A stretch of 64,000 bases of DNA, taken from NCBI GenBank assembly GCA_963835775.1, contig CAWIHB010000025.1:1-64000 (forward strand). Direction: 5' to 3'. The notes beneath the pieces are model-generated. The model did no database searches. It had not been told where the DNA came from and saw only the letters and a program-made list of their open reading frames with translations. Within the stretch, counting starts at the first letter, position 1. Every line of letters starts with the position of its first letter. Below are positions 26,719 through 34,071 of this stretch, in pieces. The translations under genes were made by a program, and so were the position numbers. This DNA is from Palsa-504 sp963835775. GTDB taxonomy: Bacteria > Actinomycetota > Actinomycetes > Streptosporangiales > Streptosporangiaceae.

Positions 26719-27524
26719 CCGGGTGATCCCGGGCAGTGCGGCGGGGGCGGCGCGGCGGCCAGCGTGTTCGCGACCGACTGGGCCACGCCCGAGGCCAGGC
26801 TGGTCATCTCGGCGTAGGAGTAGGAATCCTGGCTGACCCGGACGCGCGGCCGGCGGTCGGTGTACCCGGCCGCGTACATGACCAGGTAGGGACCGTCGGC
26901 GAAGGTCCTGGTGATCTGCCTGCTGTAGTCGTAAAGCCCGGCCGCGGTACCGCGGAACCTGACGACCTGGACGCCGGCCGCAGCCGCCCCGTCCGTTCCG
27001 CTCGTCTGATGCGCCGAGGTGAGCTGCGGCGCCGACAGCTTGTGTGCGGCGCTGGCCGCCGCGGCCGCCGACGGCAGCACGGCCACGCCGACGGTCATGA
27101 CGTAGCTCTGGGTGGCGTCGGTGTAGGTGGCGCGCAGCACGGCCAGGCACCCGTCACCGCCCAGCACCGCGGCCGCCGCGGTGGTCACCCCCGAGGCGCA
27201 GCCGGACGGCGCGGCGATGCCGACCCGCGTCGCGTCCAGGTTCAGCGGCACGCTGTCATACAGCACGGCGGCGGGCAGCTGGTAGGTGACCGAGGCGGGG
27301 AAGATCTGCCCGGCGGTCAGCTGCTGCCACCGGCTGCCCACCTCCCAGGCCTCGATCTGCTGCTGCTGCCCGGCGGTGAAATGCCGGGGCAGCACCCGGA
27401 TGGCCACCCCGGTCATGGACGCGGCGAACCCGGCCAGGCCCAGGACCACGGCCAGCAGCGCGGCCGCGCGGCGGCCCCGCCCGCCGCGGCGCGGCCGTTC
27501 ATGCTGCGCCCAGGGGTCCGCCAT
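26712..27524 (-). CDS. Membrane-anchored hypothetical protein upstream of the mycosin
   Basis: Protein of 270 aa: short basic cytoplasmic head (HERPRRGGRGRR), one transmembrane helix (AAALLAVVLGLAGFAASMTG), then an extracytoplasmic domain of ~220 residues ending in a Pro/Cys-rich tail. No family is recognised with confidence; the layout resembles partner proteins found beside mycosins in actinomycetes. The stop overlaps the mycosin start by seven bases, so the two are translated together. ATG 27524 is chosen because the longer frame (to 27560) adds nothing conserved. Confidence 0.75.
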   Translation of the reverse strand: MADPWAQHERPRRGGRGRRAAALLAVVLGLAGFAASMTGVAIRVLPRHFTAGQQQQIEAWEVGSRWQQLTAGQIFPASVTYQLPAAVLYDSVPLNLDATRVGIAAPSGCASGVTTAAAAVLGGDGCLAVLRATYTDATQSYVMTVGVAVLPSAAAAASAAHKLSAPQLTSAHQTSGTDGAAAAGVQVVRFRGTAAGLYDYSRQITRTFADGPYLVMYAAGYTDRRPRVRVSQDSYSYAEMTSLASGVAQSVANTLAAAPPPPHCPGSPGC

Positions 27525-27567
27525 CACATGAAAATGGTACGGGCCCGAGGTGGGCGGCATGGCTGGT

Positions 27568-28374
27568 TCAGTCGCCGATGACCACCCGGTTGGTCAGCGT
27601 GCCGATGCTCTCGATGGTGACCGACACCTCGTCCCCGTCGGTCAGCGGGCCGACACCGGCCGGCGTGCCGGTGAGCAGCACGTCGCCCGGCAGCAGCGTC
27701 ATCACCTGGCTGATGTAGGCGATCAGCGCGGGCACGTCCCACAGCATCTCCGACGTGCTGGCCCGCTGCCTGACCTCGCCGTTCACCGTGGTGACGAGCT
27801 CCAGGTCTTCGGGGTTGGTGCCGGTTTCCATCCACGGGCCGAGCGGGCAGAACGTGTCGAAGCCCTTGGCCCGGGTCCACTGCCCGTCCCTGGCCTGCAG
27901 GTCCCGGGCGGTGACGTCGTTGGCGCAGGCGTAGCCGAAGATCACTTCGTCGGCCCGCTCCCTGGGCACGCCCCGGCACAGCCGGCCGATGATGACCGCC
28001 AGCTCGCCCTCGTAATCGACCCGGTCGGTCAGCTTGACCGGGTACTTGATCGCGTCCCCGGGGCCGGTCACCGAGGTGGACGGCTTGAGGAACAGCACCG
28101 GCTCGGATCCCCTGGCCGGCATCTCGCCGTTCAGCTCCTGCGCGCGCGAGGCGTAGTTCCGGCCCGCGGCCACCACCTTGCTCGGCAGCACCGGGGCGAG
28201 CAGCCGCACCTCGGCCAGCGGGTACCGGTTCCCGGTCAGCCTGACACCCCCCGGATCCACCCCGAACGGGTGCCCGTACAGTTCCGCGATGGTCAGGCTG
28301 GGACCGTGGCCCGGATCCCCCTCCACCACGCCGTACGCGACTCCGTCGCCGTTGGCGAATCTCGCGATACGCAC
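27568..28374 (-). CDS. Fumarylacetoacetate hydrolase family protein
   Basis: Protein of 268 aa of the FAH superfamily (hydrolases, isomerases and decarboxylases on 2,4-dioxo acids). The core starts at VVAAGRNYASRAQELN. The metal-binding acidic residues are in VDYEGELAVIIGR, followed by FGYACANDVTARDLQ, KGFDTFCPLGPW and GDVLLTGTPAGVGPL. The N-terminal ~50 residues (MRIARFANGDGVAYGVVEG) form the usual small domain of actinobacterial members. The substrate is not predictable from sequence. It is on the same strand as DUF2630 and cimA, but not tightly coupled. Confidence 0.88.
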   Translation of the reverse strand: MRIARFANGDGVAYGVVEGDPGHGPSLTIAELYGHPFGVDPGGVRLTGNRYPLAEVRLLAPVLPSKVVAAGRNYASRAQELNGEMPARGSEPVLFLKPSTSVTGPGDAIKYPVKLTDRVDYEGELAVIIGRLCRGVPRERADEVIFGYACANDVTARDLQARDGQWTRAKGFDTFCPLGPWMETGTNPEDLELVTTVNGEVRQRASTSEMLWDVPALIAYISQVMTLLPGDVLLTGTPAGVGPLTDGDEVSVTIESIGTLTNRVVIGD

Positions 28375-28412
28375 GCCACTCCTTTGATCGACCCAGTGCT
28401 AACCCAGCGGGC

Positions 28413-28658
28413 TCACTGCAGGTAACCCTCAACCTCGCTTACCGGCCGCGCCGTCGTGTCGTTCGGATTCTCGCCGGACTCGCGGCGGGCCCGGCGCTGG
28501 CGCAGCAGGTCCCAGCACTGATCCAGGGCTTCCGCCGCGGACCGCAGCTGCTCCCGCTCCTGCCCGCTGGTCAGCTGACCTGCGGCGAACTGCTCCCGGA
28601 GCTTGTGCTCGGTCTGAATAAGGTCGCCGATGTGAGCCAGGATTTCCTTGTCGTCCAT
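28413..28658 (-). CDS. DUF2630 family protein
   Basis: Small soluble protein of 81 aa starting MDDKEILAHIGDLIQTEHKL, a stretch typical of DUF2630, a short alpha-helical actinobacterial family of unknown function. It is charged throughout and likely a coiled coil. ATG 28658 is preferred to the longer frame (28718), which would run into the GC-rich repeat flank. Confidence 0.8.
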   Translation of the reverse strand: MDDKEILAHIGDLIQTEHKLREQFAAGQLTSGQEREQLRSAAEALDQCWDLLRQRRARRESGENPNDTTARPVSEVEGYLQ

Positions 28659-28710
28659 GCCCCTACCGTAAATCCCTGACCGTTCTGCCGTGGCCCAGGG
28701 TCTTATTATG

Positions 28711-28777
28711 AGCCCCAAGGGGGGTCTGGGGGGATGGGTCCCCCCAGGCGGGGGCTCCGGGGGTCGTCCCCCGGGCT
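28711..28777. repeat. GC-rich palindromic repeat between DUF2630 and cimA
   Basis: A run of nested G/C palindromes. Its core GGGGGTCGTCCCCCGGG (28759-28775) occurs again, in reverse, inside the ilvB coding sequence (35876-35892). Probably a dispersed intergenic repeat of this genome. Confidence 0.7.
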
Positions 28778-28801
28778 AGCACTGCGCGGCGCGGGGCGGA
28801 A

Positions 28802-28850
28802 TCAACGTGGATGGTTACCACCCGCCTGGGGAAGTAACCATCCACGTTGA
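28802..28850 (-). terminator. Large inverted repeat after cimA
   Basis: TCAACGTGGATGGTTAC (28802-28818) and its perfect complement (28834-28850) form a 17-bp stem with a 15-base loop, seven bases past the cimA stop. No T-run follows; likely a transcript end or stabilising hairpin. Confidence 0.6.
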
Positions 28851-28856
28851 GCTTGG

Positions 28857-30443
28857 TCAGCTGGGCTCGCGGCCGGAGCGGAGCAGGCCGTAGGTGACGG
28901 CTTCTTCGAGGGCGTGCCAGCTCGCGGCGATGATGTTCTCGTCGACGCCGACCGTGCTCCAGGTGCCGCCGGTGCCGTCGCCGGACTCGATCAGGACGCG
29001 GGTGACGGCGCCGGTGCCGTGGCTGCCGGCCAGGATGCGGACCTTGTAGTCGGTCAGCTCGAGGCTGGCCAGTTCGGGGTAGATCTGCTCTAGGGCGACA
29101 CGCAGCGCCTTGTCCAGGGCGTTCACCGGGCCGTTGCCCTCGCCCACCGCGACCAGCCGCTCGCCCTTGGCTTCCAGCCGGACGGTGGCCTCGCTGGTCA
29201 TCCGGCCGTCCGGGTGACGCTCGGCGATGACCCGCCACGACTCGACCGCGAAGTACTCGTGCCGCTGGCCGAGCTCGTCGCGCAGCAGCAACTCGAACGA
29301 GGCGTCGGCGGCCTCGAAGGTGTAGCCGGCCGCCTCCAGGTCCTTGACCCGGTCGGTGACCTTGGCGATGACGGCCTGGTCGCCGGACAGGTCGTAGCCG
29401 AGCTCGCGGCCCTTCAGCTCGATCGAGGCGCGGCCCGCCATGTCCGAGACCAGCATGCGCATGTCGTTGCCGACCAGGGCGGGATCGATGTGCTGGTAGA
29501 GCATGGGGTCGACCTTGACCGCCGAGGCGTGCAGGCCGGCCTTGTGCGCGAACGCGCTCAGCCCGACGTAGGGCTGATGGGTGTCCGGCGCGACGTTGGT
29601 CACCTCGCTGATCGCGTGCGCGATCCGGCTCATCTCCGTTAGGCCCGCTTGCGGCAGGACGTGGCGGCCCTGCTTGAGCTGCAGGCCGGCCACCACGCTG
29701 AACAGGTTGGCGTTGCCGGCCCGCTCGCCATATCCGTTGGCCGTGCCCTGCACGTGGGTCACGCCCGCGTCCACCGCGACCAGGGTGTTGGCCACCCCGC
29801 AGGCGGTGTCGTCGTGGCAGTGGATGCCCAGGCGGGCCTGGGTGGCTTCCCTGACGGCGGCGACCGTGTCGGCGAGCTCGTTCGGCATCATGCCGCCGTT
29901 GGTGTCGCACAGGGCGATGACGTCGGCGCCGGCCTCGGCCGCGGTGCGGACCACCTCGAGCGCGTAGCCGGGGTTGGACCGGTAGCCGTCGAAGAAGTGC
30001 TCGGCGTCCAGGAACACCCGCTGGCCGCTGGCCCGCAGGTGGGTGATCGTGTCGGCGATCATGGCCAGGTTCTCGGCCAGCGTGGTGCGCAGGGCCAGCT
30101 CGACGTGCCGGTCGTGACTCTTCGCGACCAGAGTCACGACCGGCGCGCCCGAAACGCGCAGCGCGGCAACCAATGGGTCGTCGGCCACCTGGACGCCGGG
30201 CCGGCGGGTCGCGCCGAACGCGGCGAGCTGCGCGTGCTTGAGGTCCAGCTCGGTGACGGCGCGGCGGAAGAACTCGGTGTCCTTCGGGATCGCGCCCGGC
30301 CAGCCGCCCTCGATGAACCCGACACCCAGCTCGTCCAGCTGGCGCGCGATGACCAGCTTGTCGGCCACGCTGAGGTTCAGGCCCTCCTGCTGCGCGCCGT
30401 CACGCAAGGTCGTGTCGTAGACGTGAAAGGTGTCGTCGAGCAT
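28857..30443 (-). CDS. cimA: (R)-citramalate synthase / LeuA-like, CimA
   Basis: HMGL-like acyltransferase of 528 aa that condenses pyruvate with acetyl-CoA, giving a threonine-independent route to isoleucine. It has the TIM-barrel start VYDTTLRDGAQQEG, the metal site GIHCHDDTACGVANT, NGYGERAGNANL, and a C-terminal LeuA regulatory domain (about residues 400-528) for feedback control. A homocitrate or isopropylmalate role is less likely given the EGGWPGAIPKDTEFF variant typical of CimA. ATG 30443 has GGAAG upstream. An isoleucine-rich leader peptide and attenuator precede it, fitting a role in isoleucine supply. Confidence 0.9.
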   Translation of the reverse strand: MLDDTFHVYDTTLRDGAQQEGLNLSVADKLVIARQLDELGVGFIEGGWPGAIPKDTEFFRRAVTELDLKHAQLAAFGATRRPGVQVADDPLVAALRVSGAPVVTLVAKSHDRHVELALRTTLAENLAMIADTITHLRASGQRVFLDAEHFFDGYRSNPGYALEVVRTAAEAGADVIALCDTNGGMMPNELADTVAAVREATQARLGIHCHDDTACGVANTLVAVDAGVTHVQGTANGYGERAGNANLFSVVAGLQLKQGRHVLPQAGLTEMSRIAHAISEVTNVAPDTHQPYVGLSAFAHKAGLHASAVKVDPMLYQHIDPALVGNDMRMLVSDMAGRASIELKGRELGYDLSGDQAVIAKVTDRVKDLEAAGYTFEAADASFELLLRDELGQRHEYFAVESWRVIAERHPDGRMTSEATVRLEAKGERLVAVGEGNGPVNALDKALRVALEQIYPELASLELTDYKVRILAGSHGTGAVTRVLIESGDGTGGTWSTVGVDENIIAASWHALEEAVTYGLLRSGREPS

Positions 30444-30494
30444 CGGTGCTGTCCGTTTCTTCCGGTCTGGTGAGGTGCGCCGCCGCAAAACAAA

Positions 30495-30522
30495 AGACCC
30501 CTCGCGAGAACGCGAGAGGTCT
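30495..30522 (-). terminator. Attenuator hairpin upstream of cimA
   Basis: On the minus strand AGACCTCTCGCG and CGCGAGGGGTCT pair around a TTCT loop and are followed by TTTTGTTTT: a factor-independent terminator 50 bases before the cimA start and 42 bases after the leader peptide stop. Confidence 0.85.
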
Positions 30523-30563
30523 GCGCGCCGGCGGCGGGCCCTAGCGGGCCACGCCCAGGGCCG

Positions 30564-30614
30564 TTAGCCCTGGGTGCCGACGCGCCTGCCGATAATGATG
30601 CGGCCGGACGTCAC
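30564..30614 (-). CDS. Isoleucine-coding leader peptide of cimA
   Basis: A 16-codon open frame starting GTG at 30614: MTSGRIIIGRRVGTQG then TAA. Three consecutive Ile codons plus a Val codon precede the attenuator at 30495-30522, the layout of ribosome-mediated attenuation. When charged Ile-tRNA is scarce the ribosome would stall and the terminator would be avoided. No ribosome-binding site is visible, so the leader is probably leaderless. Confidence 0.8.
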   Translation of the reverse strand: MTSGRIIIGRRVGTQG

Positions 30615-30652
30615 GTAGTTAGTGTGCCACACGTCCGGCCAGACCGGCGAAC

Positions 30653-30671
30653 TATCTCACTATCCGAGACG
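30653..30671. promoter_or_regulatory. BCAA-locus palindrome, copy A (cimA)
   Basis: TATCTCACTATCCGAGACG, a 19-bp imperfect palindrome 39-57 bp upstream of the cimA leader peptide. Two further copies lie at 33504-33522 and 37947-37965, all beside BCAA genes. Likely operator for a shared regulator; an IclR-type leucine regulator such as NdgR/LtbR is a guess. Confidence 0.6.
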
Positions 30672-30718
30672 GAAGGGCCGCGCTCTGGGGGGTGAAACTG
30701 GACTTCCACCACGCAAGA

Positions 30719-30746
30719 GGGTGGTGAAACCCGGGTTTCACCACCC
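30719..30746. terminator. 28-bp perfect palindrome after ilvE
   Basis: GGGTGGTGAAACCC directly followed by its exact complement. It lies 74 bp past the ilvE stop and may end ilvE transcription. No T-run. Two ~19-bp direct repeats of a GC-rich unit occupy 30765-30810 between it and the stop. Confidence 0.6.
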
Positions 30747-30819
30747 TGCGGGCGGGCTCGCGGGGTCGGGCGGGGCTCGCGGGGTCGGGCGGGGCTCGTG
30801 GGTCAGCAGGGCTCGCGGG

Positions 30820-31929
30820 TCAGCAGACCTTGTGGACCCAGGCGAAGGGGTCGGGGTGGTGGCCGTACTGGATGCCGATCAGCTCCTCGCGCAGGCGCAT
30901 GGTGACCGGGCCTGGCTCGCCGTTGCCGACCAGCCATTCGGCGGATTCGCCCTTGACCCGGCCGACCGGGGTGATGACGGCGGCGGTCCCGCAGGCGAAC
31001 ACCTCGGTCAGCTCGCCCGAGGCGCACTTGGTTTGCCACTGGCCGGTGGAGATCCGGTCCTCGTAGGCCTTGACGCCGAGTTCGGGGGCCAGCTTGAGCA
31101 GCGAATCGCGGGTGATCCCGGGCAGCAGCGACCCGGTCAGCGGCGGCGTCATGATCTGCGGCGCGGCGCCATCGCCGTCGGTGCCGAAGACGAAGAACAG
31201 GTTCATCCCGCCCATCTCCTCGACCCAGCGGTGCTCGGCGGCATCCAGCCAGACCACCTGGTCGCAGCCCTGCTCCACGGCCTGCCGCTGGGCCACGAAG
31301 GCGGCCGCGTAGTTGCCGCCCGCCTTGACCGCGCCGGTCCCGCCGGGCGCCGCCCTGGTGTAGTACTCCGACAGCCACACGGTGACCGGCTTCGGCTTGC
31401 CGGTGCCGCCGAAGTAGGAGGCGGCGGGCGAGGCGATGACGCAGAACAGGTACTCACTCGACGGGTGGTTGACGCCCAGGCCGCGCTGCGTGGCGATCAT
31501 GAACGGCCGCAGGTACAGGCTGTTGCCCTCACCGCCAGGCACCCAGTCGCGGTCCTGGGTGACCAGCAGTTCCAGGGCCCGGATGAAGGTCTCCTCGGGC
31601 AGTTCCGGCATGGCCATCCGCTGCGCGGAGCGGTTGAACCGGGCCGCGTTGGCTTCCGGCCGGAACATGGCGATCGACCCACTCGGCTGCTTATAGGCCT
31701 TCAGGCCCTCGAAGAACTCCTGGGAGTAGTGGAACACCATGGTGGCCGGGTCGAACGTGAACGGGCCGTACGGCTCGAGCCGCCCGTCGTGCCAGCCGCG
31801 CTCGGCGGACCAGCGCAGCGTGATCATGTGATCGGTGAACACCTGGCCGAAGCCGGGCGAATGCAGCACCGCCTCCCGCTCAGCGTCGGGCACGCGGTGG
31901 CCGGAGGGGCGGATATCGAAATCAATCAT
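30820..31929 (-). CDS. ilvE: Branched-chain amino acid aminotransferase
   Basis: PLP enzyme of 369 aa that interconverts Val, Leu and Ile with their 2-oxo acids. Class IV aminotransferase signature: VKAGGNYAAAFVAQ with the PLP-binding Lys, then QVVWLDAAEHRWVEEMGGMN and the C-terminal EVFACGTAAVITPVG. The N-terminal FEGLKAYKQPSG lines the substrate pocket. Length is normal. ATG 31929 has GAGGAAG upstream. It follows leuB on the same strand with a 72-bp gap, so leuB and ilvE may be co-transcribed. Confidence 0.95.
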   Translation of the reverse strand: MIDFDIRPSGHRVPDAEREAVLHSPGFGQVFTDHMITLRWSAERGWHDGRLEPYGPFTFDPATMVFHYSQEFFEGLKAYKQPSGSIAMFRPEANAARFNRSAQRMAMPELPEETFIRALELLVTQDRDWVPGGEGNSLYLRPFMIATQRGLGVNHPSSEYLFCVIASPAASYFGGTGKPKPVTVWLSEYYTRAAPGGTGAVKAGGNYAAAFVAQRQAVEQGCDQVVWLDAAEHRWVEEMGGMNLFFVFGTDGDGAAPQIMTPPLTGSLLPGITRDSLLKLAPELGVKAYEDRISTGQWQTKCASGELTEVFACGTAAVITPVGRVKGESAEWLVGNGEPGPVTMRLREELIGIQYGHHPDPFAWVHKVC

Positions 31930-32001
31930 GGTCTGTACTTCCTCATCGCCGGTCTATCAACAGTAGCCATCCTGACCCGGCGGCCTGGGCGGACCGCGGG
32001 G

Positions 32002-33054
32002 TCAGCTGGCTACTCGCTCGGCGATGTCGTCGCCCACCTCGACGGTGGTGCGCGCGGCCCAGGCTCCCTGGCGCTCGAGCAGATCGTCGGCCACGGCCTG
32101 CTCGATCTTGACCGCCTCGGCGACCAGACCCAGATGCTCGCAGAGCATGGCGGCGGACAGGATGGCGGCCGTCGGGTCGGCCTTCTGCTCGCCCGCGATG
32201 TCCGGAGCGCTGCCGTGCACCGGCTCGAACATGCTGGGCGCGGTGCCCTCGGGATTGATGTTGCCGCTGGCGGCGAGCCCGATGCCGCCCGCCACCGCGG
32301 CCCCGAGGTCGGTCAGGATGTCACCGAACAGGTTGTCGGTGACGATGACGTCGAACCGTTCGGGCTGGGAGACGAAGAACATGGACGCGGCGTCGACGTG
32401 GCAGTAGTCCACCGACACGTCGGCGAACTCCTTGGCCAGCCCGTCCACGGTGCGCTGCCACAGGTCGCCGGCATAGGTCAGCACGTTCGTCTTGTGCACC
32501 AGGGTCAGCTTCCGGCGCGGCCGGGCCATGGCCCGGGCGAAGGCGTACCGCGCCACCCGCTGCACGCCGAACGCGGTGTTCAGGCTTTCCTGGGTGGCGA
32601 TCTCGGCCGCGGTGCCCTTGCGCAGCACGCCGCCTGCTCCGGTGTACGGGCCCTCGGTGCCCTCGCGGACCACCACCATGTCCAGGGTCTCGGGCCGGGC
32701 GCTGGCCAGCGGCGAGGCGACGCCGGGGTACAGCCGGACCGGGCGCAGGTTGACGTAGTGGTCAAGCTCGAAGCGCAGCCGCAGCAGCAGGCCGCGCTCG
32801 AGCACCCCGCTGGGCACGCTCGGGTCGCCGACCGCGCCGAGCAGGATCGCGTCGTGGCCGCGGATCTCCTCGAGCACCGCGTCGGGCAGCGTCTCCCCGG
32901 TGCGGTGCCAGCGGCGCGCGCCGAGGTCGTATTCGGTCTCGTCGAAGGTGACCCCGGGCGCCGCGGTCCGCAGCACCTTGAGCGCCTCGGCGGTCACCTC
33001 GGGACCGATGCCGTCGCCGCCGACGACGGCCAGCCGTATCGTTCGTGAACCCAT
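32002..33054 (-). CDS. leuB: 3-isopropylmalate dehydrogenase
   Basis: Third step of leucine synthesis: NAD-dependent oxidative decarboxylation of 3-isopropylmalate. 350 aa. Family markers are LAVVGGDGIGPEV at the N-terminus, the substrate-binding REGTEGPYTGAGG and HKTNVLTYAGDLW regions, the metal site TDNLFGDILTDL, and FEPVHGSAPDIAG near the end. ATG 33054 lies nine bases after the stop of the 84-aa gene, so it is probably in one transcript with it. The nearest upstream regulatory signals are the structured leader (33361-33427) and palindrome copy B (33504-33522). Confidence 0.95.
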   Translation of the reverse strand: MGSRTIRLAVVGGDGIGPEVTAEALKVLRTAAPGVTFDETEYDLGARRWHRTGETLPDAVLEEIRGHDAILLGAVGDPSVPSGVLERGLLLRLRFELDHYVNLRPVRLYPGVASPLASARPETLDMVVVREGTEGPYTGAGGVLRKGTAAEIATQESLNTAFGVQRVARYAFARAMARPRRKLTLVHKTNVLTYAGDLWQRTVDGLAKEFADVSVDYCHVDAASMFFVSQPERFDVIVTDNLFGDILTDLGAAVAGGIGLAASGNINPEGTAPSMFEPVHGSAPDIAGEQKADPTAAILSAAMLCEHLGLVAEAVKIEQAVADDLLERQGAWAARTTVEVGDDIAERVAS

Positions 33055-33063
33055 GCCAGAACC

Positions 33064-33318
33064 TTACTGGCGGGTCGGGCCCGGCGTGGTCGGACTGACC
33101 GCGCCTACCGCGTCGCCTCCGTTGTCACGCCGGTCCAGGGCGACCTGGACGGCCTGCATGGCCTCGGCGGTGGCCCCGGTGGTGGCGGCGGTGGTGGCGG
33201 CGGTGGCCCCGGTGGTGGCGGCGGCGGTGGCCCCGGTCTCGGCCGCTCTGGCCTTGGCGGGTCCGGCGCCGGCCGGCCCGGCATCGGGGCGGTCGTGCCA
33301 GGGATACATGTCGTACAC
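33064..33318 (-). CDS. Small Ala/Thr-rich protein upstream of leuB
   Basis: 84 aa starting at GTG 33318 (VYDMYPWHDRPDAG), with AGGAG 10-15 bases upstream. The middle is a Gly/Ala/Thr repeat (TGATAATTAATTGATAEA) encoded by ggtggcggc-type repeats. The end, QAVQVALDRRDNGGDAVG, looks like a conserved actinobacterial tail. No function is known. Tight coupling to leuB suggests it is expressed with leucine genes. The repeat part is low complexity and its length may vary between strains. Confidence 0.65.
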   Translation of the reverse strand: MYDMYPWHDRPDAGPAGAGPAKARAAETGATAAATTGATAATTAATTGATAEAMQAVQVALDRRDNGGDAVGAVSPTTPGPTRQ

Positions 33319-33360
33319 GAGGGTGGCTCCTGTCGTGAACCAGCGGGACTTATGACCAGC

Positions 33361-33427
33361 ACCCAGCCTCCGCAGCGGGTGGCCGGCCTGCCCTGGATCA
33401 GGTTCTACAGGTCTCCGCTGCGGCTGG
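33361..33427 (-). promoter_or_regulatory. Structured leader with TPP-riboswitch-like core, upstream of the leuB unit
   Basis: CCAGC (33363-33367) and CGCAGCGG (33371-33378) pair with CCGCTGCGGCTGG (33415-33427): 13 bp with a 3-base bulge. The enclosed minus strand has GGAGACC...GAACCTGATCC...GCCGGC, recalling the CUGAGA, ACCUGAUC and GCCGGC blocks of the thiamine pyrophosphate riboswitch. The UAAU block and the GGGGUGC arm are missing, so it is at best degenerate. It lies 43-109 bp upstream of the 84-aa gene. Confidence 0.4.
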
Positions 33428-33503
33428 CTACAAGTACGAAGCGCCGCATAGTGCCTGCTACGTTACTTGAACGACCCTGGCTCGAGACATCCCTCAAGAC
33501 GTC

Positions 33504-33522
33504 TGTCTCAGTATCCGAGACA
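33504..33522. promoter_or_regulatory. BCAA-locus palindrome, copy B (leuB unit)
   Basis: TGTCTCAGTATCCGAGACA, the most symmetric copy: TGTCTC and GAGACA around seven bases. It lies ~180 bp upstream of the 84-aa gene that precedes leuB. Next to it are two imperfect 25-bp direct repeats (33521-33545 and 33555-33579; 19 of 25 match). Confidence 0.65.
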
Positions 33523-33569
33523 GTATTTTTATCTCCTACTTCATCAGGCCGAGGCCGTATTTTCAGTTC

Positions 33570-33995
33570 CTACTTCATCCAGCGGCGGTAACGGGGGCGG
33601 GCGGCCCGGCGCCACACGTGGCGGGCACGGGCCTGCAGCCGCTGGCTCCGGTGCGCCTCGCGCTCGTGCAGCAGGCCGTAGCTGAACGCGTTCTCGCCGG
33701 CCAGGTGCGCGCTGATGCCCAGGTCGCGGGCGGCCTGCCGGGCCAGCACGGCGTCCTGATGGTCGCCGAGCACCGACTGGACCTGCTTCATCTGCCTGGC
33801 GAACCTGGCGGCCTGCTTTCCGGTCACCGCGGTCGCGGCCTCGGCCGCGTAGCGGGCCCGGCGAGCCGACTTGCGGGCCTGGTGCAGGGCGACGTCGCGG
33901 GCCTCGCCGGGGGGAGTGTGCCGGGCGCGGCGCATCCGCCGCTGGGCCTGCCGGTAGGCCCAGCGGACCCCGGCCGGGAGGACGTCGCGGGCCCG
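33570..33995 (-). pseudogene. CHAD-domain protein, C-terminal fragment
   Basis: The frame reads RAYRQAQRRMRRARHTPPG-type sequence, then HQARKSARRARYAAEAAT, QVQSVLGDHQDAVLARQAA and AHLAGENAFSYGLLHERE. These are the last ~120 residues of a CHAD (polyphosphate-associated, His-rich helical) domain. An in-frame TAG stands at 33998-33996 and the N-terminal two thirds are missing. An ATG at 33935 could in principle start a short protein, but a remnant is more likely. Confidence 0.7.
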
Positions 33996-34018
33996 CTACC
34001 CAGCCCCGGGCATCCAAA

Positions 34019-34051
34019 CGCGCCGCGGCCGTTTTCCGCGGCCGCGGCGCG
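34019..34051 (-). terminator. Terminator hairpin after ilvC
   Basis: CGCGCCGCGGCCG (34019-34031) pairs perfectly with CGGCCGCGGCGCG (34039-34051). It lies about 20 bases past the ilvC stop; a short TTT follows on the minus strand. Confidence 0.7.
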
Positions 34052-34071
34052 CTTGGTGGGGTGACGCGGGT

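Noticed and set aside
33361..33427. Calling a functional TPP riboswitch
   Set aside because: The UAAU block and the 5' GGGGUGC arm are missing; kept only as a structured leader with partial resemblance.
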